DNA of 64,000 nucleotides from Sphingobacterium griseoflavum (GTDB lineage: Bacteria > Bacteroidota > Bacteroidia > Sphingobacteriales > Sphingobacteriaceae): contig NZ_BNAF01000003.1 of NCBI RefSeq assembly GCF_014653155.1, positions 62,001 to 126,000 of the forward strand, read 5' to 3'. Positions 53,290-62,257 of the stretch are shown here, one piece after another. The position numbers and the translations under genes were made by a program. The notes below the pieces were generated by a model that saw only the letters and a program-made list of their open reading frames with translations, did not search any database and was not told where the DNA came from. Numbering within the stretch: the stretch's first letter is position 1; every line of letters starts with the position of its first letter.

Positions 53290-53715
53290 ATGAAAAAAAC
53301 ATTAACAACCATCGCAGCAGCCATCATCATGATCAGCTCATTCTCTTCTTTCGCAGCAGAGAAAACCAATCCTTTAAAGAACGTCGAATCCGGAAAGATT
53401 ATCAACACCTATCTGGAGGCTACCACACTGGGCAGCGTCGAACTGAATAAATTCCTTTTTGCCGATGATTTCCAGTACAGCAACAGCGCGAACAACGACA
53501 CGTTCAACAAGCGCGAGTACACCGCCTTTTTGAAAGCACACAAAGGCGTCAACTTCGACTGCAAGACAAGCTATGAGATCTTGGACCAAAGCGGAAAGGC
53601 CTGCATGGCAAAAGCGACGATGGTTTTTGAAAATTTCACCCGTGTTGATTATATCACCTTGAGTCAAGATCAGGATGGCTGGAAAGTAAGCAAAGTGGTT
53701 ACAACCTACCCTTAA
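53290..53715 (+). CDS. Small secreted NTF2-like protein, paralogue 2
   Basis: A 141-residue exported protein with signal peptide (IAAAIIMISSFSSFAA). The mature part aligns without gaps to the protein at 44653: YLEATTLGSVELNKFLFADDFQYSNS, AFLKAHKGVNFDCKTSYEILDQSGKAC, and the same C-terminus VSKVVTTYP. The two conserved Cys in the mature part (in DCKTSYEILDQSGKAC) could form a disulfide. The most divergent stretch is NNDTFNKREYT versus KDVYNKKQYL. Same strand and similar upstream region as paralogue 1, so the pair arose by duplication of gene plus promoter. Confidence 0.8.
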   Translation: MKKTLTTIAAAIIMISSFSSFAAEKTNPLKNVESGKIINTYLEATTLGSVELNKFLFADDFQYSNSANNDTFNKREYTAFLKAHKGVNFDCKTSYEILDQSGKACMAKATMVFENFTRVDYITLSQDQDGWKVSKVVTTYP

Positions 53716-53781
53716 TAGCATAGAGATTTTTGTTTCAATATCGCCATGTCGCGAGACATTGCATTGTTTAGTTTAGTTTAT

Positions 53782-53805
53782 AAAGTCTGCCGCCTGGCAG
53801 ACTTT
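53782..53805 (+). terminator. Terminator of NTF2-like gene 2
   Basis: A 10-bp perfect stem AAAGTCTGCC/GGCAGACTTT (53782-53791 with 53796-53805), GCCT loop, followed by GTTGTTTTT. It lies 67 bases after the stop. Confidence 0.75.
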
Positions 53806-53849
53806 GTTGTTTTTATCGAAACATTTAGCATCGCATGCACAAGGCGACA

Positions 53850-53881
53850 TATCTTTGCTAGCTATACCATTAAACGTTTAA
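53850..53881 (+). promoter_or_regulatory. Promoter box and palindrome upstream of the locus 6 sigma gene
   Basis: The -7 box TATCTTTG (53850-53857) is followed 12 bases later by the perfect palindrome TTAAACGTTTAA (53870-53881). The palindrome would cover the first transcribed bases, a typical repressor position. Confidence 0.5.
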
Positions 53882-53965
53882 CGGCCTTCCCAAATTTTGC
53901 CATAAAATTGTGCATATTGCCATGACAAATTTCTATATTCAATTTTTTAATAATACAATCGTAAC

Positions 53966-54562
53966 GTGGCGGTGAAAAATCATCGGATTAATTTAGCTGA
54001 TAGTGAGTTAGTCATCCTGATCAACAGGGGTGACCAGCGTGCATTTGATGAACTCTTTCTCCGCCATAAAGAAGCACTTTACATACACGCTTACCGTATG
54101 GTCGCAGACCATGAGCTTTGCAACGACATCATACAAGAAGTTTTCTTAGCCGTATGGGAAAGGCGTAAACAATGGCAAATCCAGACAACGCCATTGGCCT
54201 ATCTTTATCGAGCGGTAAGAAATAAAATTCTAGATCACATCAGTCATGAACAGGTTGTCACACGATATATGGCCGAAATGGTAGATTTTGATGAAAACGG
54301 CCAGAATTTCACGGACGATTATATTTTAGAAAAGGAACTTCTTGCATTAATTGAAGAAATAAAGAACGATTTACCTAAAAGGACTAGGGAAATATTCGAC
54401 CTTAATAAAACAGAAGAGCTTTCCTATAGAGATATTGCGCAAAAACTGGATATATCTGAGCATACAGCGAAAAAACAAGTGCACAACGCTTTGCGTTATC
54501 TGCGAACAAGGCTTTCTTCAGGCATCTTCTTTATATTTTTTCATATTTTCTTCCAATTGTAG
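53966..54562 (+). CDS. ECF RNA polymerase sigma factor, FecI-like (locus 6)
   Basis: A 198-residue sigma factor with region 2 (FDELFLRHKEALYIHAYRMVADHELCNDIIQEVFLAVWERR) and region 4 (LPKRTREIFDLNKTEELSYRDIAQKLDISEHTAKKQVHNAL). It ends with the hydrophobic FFIFFHIFFQL tail common in FecI-like sigma factors of Bacteroidota. The start is GTG at 53966; a second GTG at 53972 is possible and no ATG is available. FecR follows after 72 bases, and then SusC, SusD and a TlpA-like gene on the same strand. Confidence 0.91.
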   Translation: MAVKNHRINLADSELVILINRGDQRAFDELFLRHKEALYIHAYRMVADHELCNDIIQEVFLAVWERRKQWQIQTTPLAYLYRAVRNKILDHISHEQVVTRYMAEMVDFDENGQNFTDDYILEKELLALIEEIKNDLPKRTREIFDLNKTEELSYRDIAQKLDISEHTAKKQVHNALRYLRTRLSSGIFFIFFHIFFQL

Positions 54563-54634
54563 TACTCCCTTTGGTCTGCATAACCGTCATATAAACAATT
54601 AACCGCTATACATATTGGCGAAACACCTACGGAT

Positions 54635-55642
54635 ATGAATGAACAGGAAATAGCAGATCTTCTTAATCGGTACCGCAACGGAGAAAACCTAAGCGCGGCA
54701 GAACGGCGATGGCTCGATAGTTTCTATGTGCACCAGGCTAAGAAATCGCAAAACTTCCTCAGTGATGAAGAGCTGCAGACGAACTTAGGGAAAGTAGAAT
54801 GGGGTTTAAAAAGAAGCATCCAGCGGTCTAATCGCATCCGGCGAATAAACTATATCCGTATTGCCGCAGCGTCTGTGCTTGCGATCTTGTCGTTTGGATA
54901 CCTTTTTTCCATAGGTTCTTTTGACCGCGAAAAGGTGATCGAACTATCCAACGGGCAAACGAAAAAGCTCGTCTTAGAAGACGGAACCACCGTCATCCTG
55001 AATGCATCCAGTAAGCTCAGCTATCCGAAAACATTCGAAAATGCCGCCCAACGCGAGGTTACCTTGGTGGGCGAAGCATATTTCGATGTGGCTAAGGATT
55101 CGAAAAAACCTTTTCGTATCCATACGCCGCGCATGGAAATCCGTGTACTCGGAACAGCTTTCAACGTTCGGGATTATCGGGAAGATAAAAGCGCAGAAAC
55201 CTCGTTGGTCCGTGGGCGTGTTGAAATATGGAAAACGGGGATAACGGACAATAAGTTTGTGCTCGCTCCACGGCAAAAATTCGTAACTACAGAGCCCCCT
55301 CAGGCAAACGACCAGCACAACGTCAAGTCTTCGGAAATCGCATCCCCGAAGACCAGCAGCAACATACAGACCTTCGTCATTTCGGAGAAAGATGGACATG
55401 CGGTAGAAACGGAATGGATGCTAAAACGCATCACCATCCAAAATGAACCCCTTGCACAGATCGTGCGCAGGCTGGAGCGCATGTATGGTATCCAGATTAC
55501 TATCCGGGACAAACGCATCGCCAATCAACTTTACTCTGCGACGTTCGATAACGAACGCATAGACAATGTGTTAAAAGGACTGCAGGCAGTAAGCCCTTTT
55601 CAGTATCGCACAGTGGCCGCTGGCCATATCGAAATCTACTAG
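54635..55642 (+). CDS. FecR-family anti-sigma factor (locus 6)
   Basis: A 335-residue anti-sigma factor with a cytoplasmic head (1-68) and membrane helix (about 72-92, YIRIAAASVLAILSFGYLF). The FecR domain (about 100-205) contains LVLEDGTTVILNASSKLSYP, GEAYFDVAKDSKKPFRI and VLGTAFNVRDY. The DUF4974 C-terminal domain (about 265-333) contains NEPLAQIVRRLERMYGIQI. The spacer to SusC is only 27 bases and has no hairpin, unlike loci 1-3. SusC is therefore probably co-transcribed with the regulators. Confidence 0.92.
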   Translation: MNEQEIADLLNRYRNGENLSAAERRWLDSFYVHQAKKSQNFLSDEELQTNLGKVEWGLKRSIQRSNRIRRINYIRIAAASVLAILSFGYLFSIGSFDREKVIELSNGQTKKLVLEDGTTVILNASSKLSYPKTFENAAQREVTLVGEAYFDVAKDSKKPFRIHTPRMEIRVLGTAFNVRDYREDKSAETSLVRGRVEIWKTGITDNKFVLAPRQKFVTTEPPQANDQHNVKSSEIASPKTSSNIQTFVISEKDGHAVETEWMLKRITIQNEPLAQIVRRLERMYGIQITIRDKRIANQLYSATFDNERIDNVLKGLQAVSPFQYRTVAAGHIEIY

Positions 55643-55669
55643 CAGCACAATACGTACCCAAACAACATT

Positions 55670-58600
55670 ATGAATATAAAATTCCCTAAACTGACCAAAA
55701 CAGTGAGATTAGCCTTGCTGTTATCCTGTCTGAGCTTGCTCGATGTGGCAGGATTTGCCTATTCCCAAACAGAAAAAATAGACATTGCCGTGCGGAATGG
55801 CCAACTGGAAGATGTATTTAATGTGATTAACGCGCACAGTAAGTACAAGATGTTTTTCAGTAAAAGTATGCTCCCCGACAGGACGATCAACGTAGTAGGC
55901 AAACAGCTTACTGTCCAAGATGTGCTGCGAAGATCGCTGCAGCGCAGCAACCTCACTTGGGAAGTACTCGACGATGATATTATAGCAATCAAGGAAAAGC
56001 CGAATGCACAAAGCCGTGTCAGCGGTCAAGTTGTCAATGAAAACGGTGATCCCTTGGCCGGCGTGTCGATTGTCGTAAAAGATTTTCGGAAACCTGAGTA
56101 CCGAAATATGCAGACCAGCACCGCTACAGACGCTAACGGTATTTGGGGACTGCTGTTACCGGATCCTGATGTCACCCTCTTATTTTCTTTTATAGGTTAT
56201 CAGAAGATGGAAATTTCGGCAAAGCAGTTGATGGATGATCGGTCGCCCATTCGCTTGCTGCCCGAGCGAGGAAGCTTGGAAGAAGTGGTAGTAATAGGCT
56301 ATGGTACGACAACGCGCCGTTTAAACACCGGCTCGGTAGCCTCGATCACGGCAAAAGACATCGAAACACAACCGGTGGGCAATCCGCTAGCAGCTTTGTC
56401 AGGTAGAATGCCCGGCGTACTGATTGCACAAAATAATGGCGTCCCTGGAAGTGCTGTACAGATCCAAATCAGGAATCAGGCCTCTTTAAGCGGAACGACC
56501 TCCGGTTCCATTCCGCTTTACGTTATCGACGGTGTCCCGTTTACCAACTTTAACGGCGGGCAACCGGCTACCGACAACCTGAATGCTTTCGGTATCTCGG
56601 GTGCTTCGGGTGGACTGAGCCCTTTCAGTATGGTTAATCCGGCGGATATTGAACGAATAGACGTACTGAAAGATGCTGATGCGACCGCCATTTATGGTAG
56701 TCGCGGGGCAAATGGCGTTGTATTGATAACGACGAAAAAAGGGAAATCGGGCCGTACACGCGTGGGCGTAAATTTCAATACAGGAACAACAGAAGTAAAC
56801 AGATTTATCCCGATGCTAAATCTGCAAGATTACCTGGCCTTACGCCGAGAAGCCTTTGCGAATGATGGCGCAACAGCTACCTCATCCAACGCACCCGACC
56901 TCATCGATTGGGATCAAAACGCATCCACCGATTGGCAAAAACTATTGATCGGTAACACGGGACATATCACCGATGTGCAAGGCAATCTCTCTGGAGGAAA
57001 CGAGCACACACGCTTCTTCTTCAATTCGGGCTACCGCAAAGAAAGCACCGTCTTTTATGGCGAAAGCGGCAACAATAGGTTTACATCCCGATTGAACCTA
57101 GACCACAGCAGTGCCGATAAAAAGTTCAACATCGCCCTGTCCGCCAGCTACGCAAACGATCAATCGAATATGCCCACATCGGATGTTACCTCGCTTTACA
57201 ATTTGCCACCAAACTATCCGATTTACAATGAGGACGGCACCTATTATTGGCTGCCTTCCGCATTCTCTATAAATAATCCGATCGCGTTGTTGGAGCGAAA
57301 ATACATCGGCAAAACCAACAACCTTATTAGCAACGCCAACCTAAGCTATAAGATCATACCGGGGTTGACCGCGAAAGCAAATTTTGGTTATACGATTACC
57401 CAGCTCAGTCAGAATAACCAAACACCTTCTACCAGTATAAATAATACAAATGCCAATGCGACGCGCACGAACCTGTTCGGATCTTCATCGTTTTCCAATA
57501 CCAAGGCGCAGAACTGGATTATTGAGCCTACGTTAGACTACGTAAAAACGATCAGCCAAGGTAAATTGACCGCTTTGATCGGCACAAGCTTCCAGCAAAA
57601 CTCGTCTACATCGCAAAGTATAAACGGTTCGAACTACAGTAATGATGCTTTACTGGGCGCGCTCAACGCGGCAGGCATGTTTAGTGCGAGCAACAACCTT
57701 GTTTATTATAAATATCACGCGATATTCGGAAAGCTCAATTATGATTGGCAAGAAAAATACCTTTTAAACGGGACATTTCGGCGTGATGGTTCCTCTCGAT
57801 TCGGACCTAAAAACCGCTTTGGCAATTTTGGGGCGATCGGTTTAGGCTGGGTATTTTCAAAAGAGCATTTCATCGCGGAAAACATTGATTTTTTGAGTTT
57901 CGGTAAACTTCGGGGAAGTTTTGGAACGACGGGTAACGACCAAATATCCAACTATCTCTATCTACAACTGTATTCGCCATCCACGGCTTATCTGGGTAAT
58001 GCAACGATGAATCTGTTAACCCTTCCCGATCAGTCCATACAATGGGAAACAACGCAAAAGCTGGAGTTCGCCTTGGATCTTGGCTTTCTGAAAGATCGGA
58101 TCTTGCTCACCGCGAACTATTTCAGAAATAGATCCGGCAACCAGATAACGAGTGCGGCCATGCCAACACAAGTGGGCTACAACAGCTATACCACCAACCT
58201 TCCCGCATTGATACAAAACACCGGGGTCGAGCTGGAATTAAATAGCACCAATATTGCGAACAACGATTTCACGTGGAAGACCTCAACCAACTTCACCTTT
58301 TACCAAAACAAACTTTTAAAATTTCCAGATCTCGACAAGTCCTTCTTTGCCAGTAGCTATGTTGTTGGCGAGCCGATAAATCTCATTCGTCTGTATAACT
58401 TTTTGGGAGTCGATCCCTCTTCTGGGCAAGCTATATATGAAGATAGAAATGGGGATGGTGTGATTACGCCGGATGATCGCTACATAGCTGATATTGGAAC
58501 GCCATTTTATGGCGGCTTCAATAACACCTTCACCTACAAACGCTTTGAATTGGGTGTCTTCTTCCAATTCAATCATCGCTTTGGTGCAACAAACATATTG

Positions 58601-59014
58601 AATACACGACCGGGCGCGATGGTCAATCAAAACGATTCTTGGCTGGGCCGGTGGACACCCGAAAATAGCGATTCTGCAATTCCCGGAGCAACCACAACAG
58701 CCGGAAGTCCATTGTATACATCCTACAACCAATACACGAGTTCCAATGCGATGTATGGTGATGCATCATATATCAAGCTTCGCTCGGTAAATATGGCTTA
58801 CCAACTTCCTGCCAACTGGATTTCCAAAGCAAAAATGTCGAATTGTAGTGTTTTCGTACAGGGACAAAACCTGTTCACCTGGGCAAAAAACAAATACGTC
58901 TTAGACACCGAAACGACTGTCCAGGGCGGCCCTTCCGGTTTGGGTACCGGCACCATCGGCCAAGTGTTACCGCCGTTACGTACCCTAGTTTTTGGATTTA
59001 ACTGTCAATTTTAA
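55670..59014 (+). CDS. SusC/RagA-family TonB-linked outer-membrane protein with STN domain (locus 6)
   Basis: A 1114-residue TonB-dependent transporter with signal (to about 32), STN (about 35-108, GQLEDVFNVINAHSKYKMFF) and carboxypeptidase-regulatory-like domain (about 115-198). The signature EEVVVIGYGT is at 204-213, then plug to about 365 (ATAIYGSRGANGVVLITTKKG) and barrel ending GFNCQF. A DRNGDGVITPDDR loop lies in the last third. It is followed 8 bases later by SusD. The distal TlpA-like gene suggests a peptide, a metal-containing or a redox-sensitive substrate, but this is inference. Confidence 0.95.
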   Translation: MNIKFPKLTKTVRLALLLSCLSLLDVAGFAYSQTEKIDIAVRNGQLEDVFNVINAHSKYKMFFSKSMLPDRTINVVGKQLTVQDVLRRSLQRSNLTWEVLDDDIIAIKEKPNAQSRVSGQVVNENGDPLAGVSIVVKDFRKPEYRNMQTSTATDANGIWGLLLPDPDVTLLFSFIGYQKMEISAKQLMDDRSPIRLLPERGSLEEVVVIGYGTTTRRLNTGSVASITAKDIETQPVGNPLAALSGRMPGVLIAQNNGVPGSAVQIQIRNQASLSGTTSGSIPLYVIDGVPFTNFNGGQPATDNLNAFGISGASGGLSPFSMVNPADIERIDVLKDADATAIYGSRGANGVVLITTKKGKSGRTRVGVNFNTGTTEVNRFIPMLNLQDYLALRREAFANDGATATSSNAPDLIDWDQNASTDWQKLLIGNTGHITDVQGNLSGGNEHTRFFFNSGYRKESTVFYGESGNNRFTSRLNLDHSSADKKFNIALSASYANDQSNMPTSDVTSLYNLPPNYPIYNEDGTYYWLPSAFSINNPIALLERKYIGKTNNLISNANLSYKIIPGLTAKANFGYTITQLSQNNQTPSTSINNTNANATRTNLFGSSSFSNTKAQNWIIEPTLDYVKTISQGKLTALIGTSFQQNSSTSQSINGSNYSNDALLGALNAAGMFSASNNLVYYKYHAIFGKLNYDWQEKYLLNGTFRRDGSSRFGPKNRFGNFGAIGLGWVFSKEHFIAENIDFLSFGKLRGSFGTTGNDQISNYLYLQLYSPSTAYLGNATMNLLTLPDQSIQWETTQKLEFALDLGFLKDRILLTANYFRNRSGNQITSAAMPTQVGYNSYTTNLPALIQNTGVELELNSTNIANNDFTWKTSTNFTFYQNKLLKFPDLDKSFFASSYVVGEPINLIRLYNFLGVDPSSGQAIYEDRNGDGVITPDDRYIADIGTPFYGGFNNTFTYKRFELGVFFQFNHRFGATNILNTRPGAMVNQNDSWLGRWTPENSDSAIPGATTTAGSPLYTSYNQYTSSNAMYGDASYIKLRSVNMAYQLPANWISKAKMSNCSVFVQGQNLFTWAKNKYVLDTETTVQGGPSGLGTGTIGQVLPPLRTLVFGFNCQF

Positions 59015-59022
59015 ATATCACC

Positions 59023-60402
59023 ATGAAAAAGATACTATCAACATATATATTGTCTGCAATCCTGCTTTCGGGCATATGCTTACCTACGTCGTGCGAAAAA
59101 TTTGTAGAGTTGGGTGCTCCCCCAACACAGGTCGAGCTTGACGACGCTTTTCGAACCGACGCTTCCGCAAGAAGTGTCGTGCTCGGACTCTATGTCTCCA
59201 CCGTTAACAGTAATATCTCCGGGACGACGACGTTCTATGCGGGGATGGCCGCAGACGATCTGCAATACAATGCGGCGGATCCGAGCTTGCTTGAATTTGG
59301 CAACAATGGATTGCTGAATACCAACAGCTATGTAAATAATTTGTGGGGAAGTCTCTATCAATTGATCAAGAACACAAATAACTGCGTTTATGGCTTGGAG
59401 AAATCGACGACGCTGACCCCCGCTGTACGAGACCAGCTTATCGGAGAAACGAAATTTATACGCGCATATGCCTATTTGTATTTAGTGAATCTCTACGGGC
59501 CTGTACCTTTACATATCAAGAGCGACCTCGAAGTATTTGAGCAAGTTTCTTTGGAACGCGCTGCGGTCGATCAGGTTTACAATCAAATTCTTACCGATTT
59601 AACCGATGCGGAAGTAAAACTCAACACGACCTACGAAGGCACGTTTCGGGCCCGGGTAAATAAACATGCCGCCAGCGCGTTGCTCGCTCGTGTCTATCTG
59701 TATAGGGGTGATCAGGAAAAGGCAGAAAGCTATGCCACTAAAGTTTTGCAAGCTAGCGATTACAGTTTGGTAGCACCTACAGCGAATTTTGTCAATGACA
59801 GCAAGGAGACTATCTTTCAATTAGCCAATCTCACGGGTATCACAACCTTCGGCACCAACTACATCACCTCAGCCACGGTAATACCCTCTTACACGTTGCC
59901 CGAGCGTGTTTACAACAGTTTCGAAACAGCACCCACAACTGATCTCCGAAAGAGCAATTGGATATCTCCAAAAACGGTTTCCGGCACGCCATACTATGCG
60001 GTCAATAAATACAAGTTATCTGCCGGCACCGGCAACGAATACCATATCGTATTACGTTTGGCCGAGCAGTTTCTCATCCGCGCAGAGGCGCGAGCCAACC
60101 GCAATAATCTGAGCGGGGCCAAGGCTGATGTAGATGCCGTGCGTAAGCGTGCTGGCCTATCAGGACTGCCTAGCGGACTCACGCAGGCACAAATGCTATC
60201 CGCAATTGAAACCGAGCGATTGCACGAGTTCTTCGGTGAATACGCTCACCGTTGGATGGACCTAAAGCGAACAAACCGCGCTACAGCCGTATTGTCACCG
60301 ATCAAAACAAGTTGGCAAGACACGGATGTGTTGTTTCCGATTCCAAACGCACAGATCGTGATCAATGGAAAACTTACACAAAATGCAGGGTACGAGAATT
60401 AA
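59023..60402 (+). CDS. SusD/RagB-family nutrient-binding lipoprotein (locus 6)
   Basis: A 459-residue lipoprotein with signal ending at Cys24 (CLPTSC), the shortest SusD in the window. Features include ELGAPPTQVELDDAFRTDASARSVVLGLY, FIRAYAYLYLVNLYGPVPL, ASALLARVYLYRGDQEKAESYATKVL (a clear TPR) and LRLAEQFLIRAEARANR. The conserved ETERLHEFFGEYAHRWMDLKR comes next, and the end is NGKLTQNAGYEN. Short SusD proteins of this type often sit with TlpA-like or peptidase genes in Sphingobacteriaceae. Confidence 0.93.
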   Translation: MKKILSTYILSAILLSGICLPTSCEKFVELGAPPTQVELDDAFRTDASARSVVLGLYVSTVNSNISGTTTFYAGMAADDLQYNAADPSLLEFGNNGLLNTNSYVNNLWGSLYQLIKNTNNCVYGLEKSTTLTPAVRDQLIGETKFIRAYAYLYLVNLYGPVPLHIKSDLEVFEQVSLERAAVDQVYNQILTDLTDAEVKLNTTYEGTFRARVNKHAASALLARVYLYRGDQEKAESYATKVLQASDYSLVAPTANFVNDSKETIFQLANLTGITTFGTNYITSATVIPSYTLPERVYNSFETAPTTDLRKSNWISPKTVSGTPYYAVNKYKLSAGTGNEYHIVLRLAEQFLIRAEARANRNNLSGAKADVDAVRKRAGLSGLPSGLTQAQMLSAIETERLHEFFGEYAHRWMDLKRTNRATAVLSPIKTSWQDTDVLFPIPNAQIVINGKLTQNAGYEN

Positions 60403-60436
60403 TCGAATACATACTTTTTAACAAAAGACATTGAAC

Positions 60437-61906
60437 ATGAAAAAACATTTATTAGCAGCGCTTGCTTTGACCACAAGTATATGCTATGCTCAGCAAAAGC
60501 CGAACGACCTTTTTCAACGCAATCGTTCCATACTAGAAAACGGGAGCGTTTCCCAAAAGGATTCATTGGCTAATGCCGTATTTAATGAGGTAAACACCTA
60601 CAAAACGGAAGAGCAATACAGGGTAGCGATCAATATGCTCCGCACACTGGAACACGAAGACAAGATGGAGTCCGTTAGTAAGACGGTGAAAAAGAAATTC
60701 CCCAAGGGAAGCTTGACAAGAGATGCTTTTATCAGCGATGTATTCTACAAAGCGGAAAGCGGTGCAGACAAGGAGAAAGCATACAAAGAGCTGCTAAAAA
60801 AGTGGCCCGTAAGCAATTTCCCGGGACAGGAGCTGAGCTATGACTATGTACTGGCGAATTTGGCAGGCGCATTCGCAACCGAAGGAAATGCAACCCGAGC
60901 AACCCACTATTTAGCGCAAATGCACGAACGTTTTTGGCGTGGGAACGGCTATCTTTCCGTAGGGAAAACGCTTTTGGCTGCCGGTGATACCACAGCTGCC
61001 ACGCCGTTGCTCAAAACAACAATGGACGACGCCTATTACTACATCAGCTTGCCTGAAGAACAAAAAGACAACAAGGCCCGATTCGCTTCCATGGGTTATG
61101 CAAGTTCCATGTCGTCTTACGTCGGCATACTAGTTAACCAAGGAGCATACGCTGAAGCTTTGGATTTAATCGAAAAAGCCATGACGGTTGCCCCCGAACA
61201 GGCCGATGCACTCGCCAACGTATACTATAAGTCCCTATTGGGCACGGGCCGTAAATTGGAGGCCTACCAAGTGCTAACAAAGCTATACGCGAAAGGCCAG
61301 TTTAATGTAGAGGATGATCTTAAAATGCTTTATGCAGATCTTAATGGTTCCATGAAAGGCTATGCGCGTTTCAATACCGGCCTGAAAAACGATCTGATAA
61401 AGTCTATACAAGAGCATATTAAGCAGATGGAGACCTACAAGCCCGCCCCCGATTTCGAACTCCGTAATCTAAAAGGAGAAATCGTTAGTCTAGCTAGCCT
61501 GAAAGGAAAGGTCGTTGTGCTGGATTTTTGGGCGACTTGGTGTCAGCCTTGTATTCGTTCGTTCCCGGGGATGCAGGCTGCACAAGCTATGTACAGTACC
61601 GATGATAATGTGCAATTCCTGTTTATCAACACTTGGGAACGCGACAAGGATTACAAGGAGAAAGTCGTGTCCTTTATAGATAAAAACCAGTATCCGTTCG
61701 AGGTTTTGTATGATGACCAGAAAGACCCAGCAACTGGACAAGTGCTGGCGGCCAAATTCGGTGTCAAAGGTATTCCGGCCAAATTCATTATCGATGCAAA
61801 CGGTAACATACGCTATTTCTTAACGGGATCTAGTCCTAATGTAGATTATATAAAAATGGAGATGAAAGAGCTCATCGAGGCTGCAAAAAAGCCTCACGCC
61901 GGATAG
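60437..61906 (+). CDS. TlpA-family thioredoxin-like protein with helical N-terminal region (locus 6)
   Basis: A 489-residue exported protein with signal peptide (LLAALALTTSICYAQ). Residues 20-330 are helical with TPR-like repeats (YAEALDLIEKAMTVAPEQADALANVYYKSLLG). The C-terminal 150 residues are a TlpA/AhpC-TSA-type thioredoxin domain: PAPDFELRNLKGEIVSLASLKGKVVVLDFWATW, catalytic Cys369-Gln-Pro-Cys372, and the cis-proline region GVKGIPAKFII. Both active-site cysteines are present, so it should reduce or rearrange disulfides in the periplasm. The frame opens at a TTG at 60431, but ATG 60437 is the natural start. It lies 34 bases after SusD and is probably the last gene of the operon. Confidence 0.88.
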   Translation: MKKHLLAALALTTSICYAQQKPNDLFQRNRSILENGSVSQKDSLANAVFNEVNTYKTEEQYRVAINMLRTLEHEDKMESVSKTVKKKFPKGSLTRDAFISDVFYKAESGADKEKAYKELLKKWPVSNFPGQELSYDYVLANLAGAFATEGNATRATHYLAQMHERFWRGNGYLSVGKTLLAAGDTTAATPLLKTTMDDAYYYISLPEEQKDNKARFASMGYASSMSSYVGILVNQGAYAEALDLIEKAMTVAPEQADALANVYYKSLLGTGRKLEAYQVLTKLYAKGQFNVEDDLKMLYADLNGSMKGYARFNTGLKNDLIKSIQEHIKQMETYKPAPDFELRNLKGEIVSLASLKGKVVVLDFWATWCQPCIRSFPGMQAAQAMYSTDDNVQFLFINTWERDKDYKEKVVSFIDKNQYPFEVLYDDQKDPATGQVLAAKFGVKGIPAKFIIDANGNIRYFLTGSSPNVDYIKMEMKELIEAAKKPHAG

Positions 61907-62036
61907 CGAAAACGCCAAAAGTGGGGCGTAGGACATCATCAAAGCATATAGACCGCTGCCGATAGGTGGAACAGGTAGCTGCTCGGAAAACGGCATACCA
62001 AATATTGCTGGGCAAGATGTTGTGCGCGAGTTTTTG

Positions 62037-62065
62037 TGAGCCGATTAGGGGTGCTAATCGGCTCA
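62037..62065. terminator. Hairpin after locus 6
   Basis: A 12-bp perfect stem TGAGCCGATTAG/CTAATCGGCTCA (62037-62048 with 62054-62065) and a 5-base loop, 131 bases after the TlpA-like stop. A T-run lies on the left side only, so termination on the plus strand would be weak. The remainder of 61907-62202 shows nothing else. Confidence 0.5.
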
Positions 62066-62202
62066 TAAGATCCCTATCCAAGTCTTAATCCACCTGAACT
62101 ATGCAAGTACGGATACCTAGCGACCCGAAAAACGAGAAAGTATGCGTCCATCTGCCATGCACCGCGCTCACGAAATTACAACCGGAAAACACCAAAAAAA
62201 TA

Positions 62203-62253
62203 TTATTAAACTTTCAGTATGTTTTGAAAGTTTAATAATCTTCCATATATTTG
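62203..62253 (+). promoter_or_regulatory. Operator and promoter of the GbsR/MarR-type regulator gene
   Basis: A perfect inverted repeat has 14-base arms (TTATTAAACTTTCA at 62203-62216 and its complement at 62225-62238) and an 8-base spacer. Its right arm covers the -33 TTG (62224-62226). The -7 box TATATTTG is at 62246-62253, 19 bases on. The layout fits self-repression by the regulator encoded next. The ATG starts five bases after the -7 box, so the mRNA would be leaderless or nearly so. Confidence 0.7.
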
Positions 62254-62257
62254 TGTT

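Noticed and set aside
53760..53805. Fourth copy of the small RNA element
   Set aside because: There is a hairpin with a U-run and an AT-rich lead-in, but the body sequence and the UCCCC loop are absent. It is best read as the terminator of NTF2-like gene 2.
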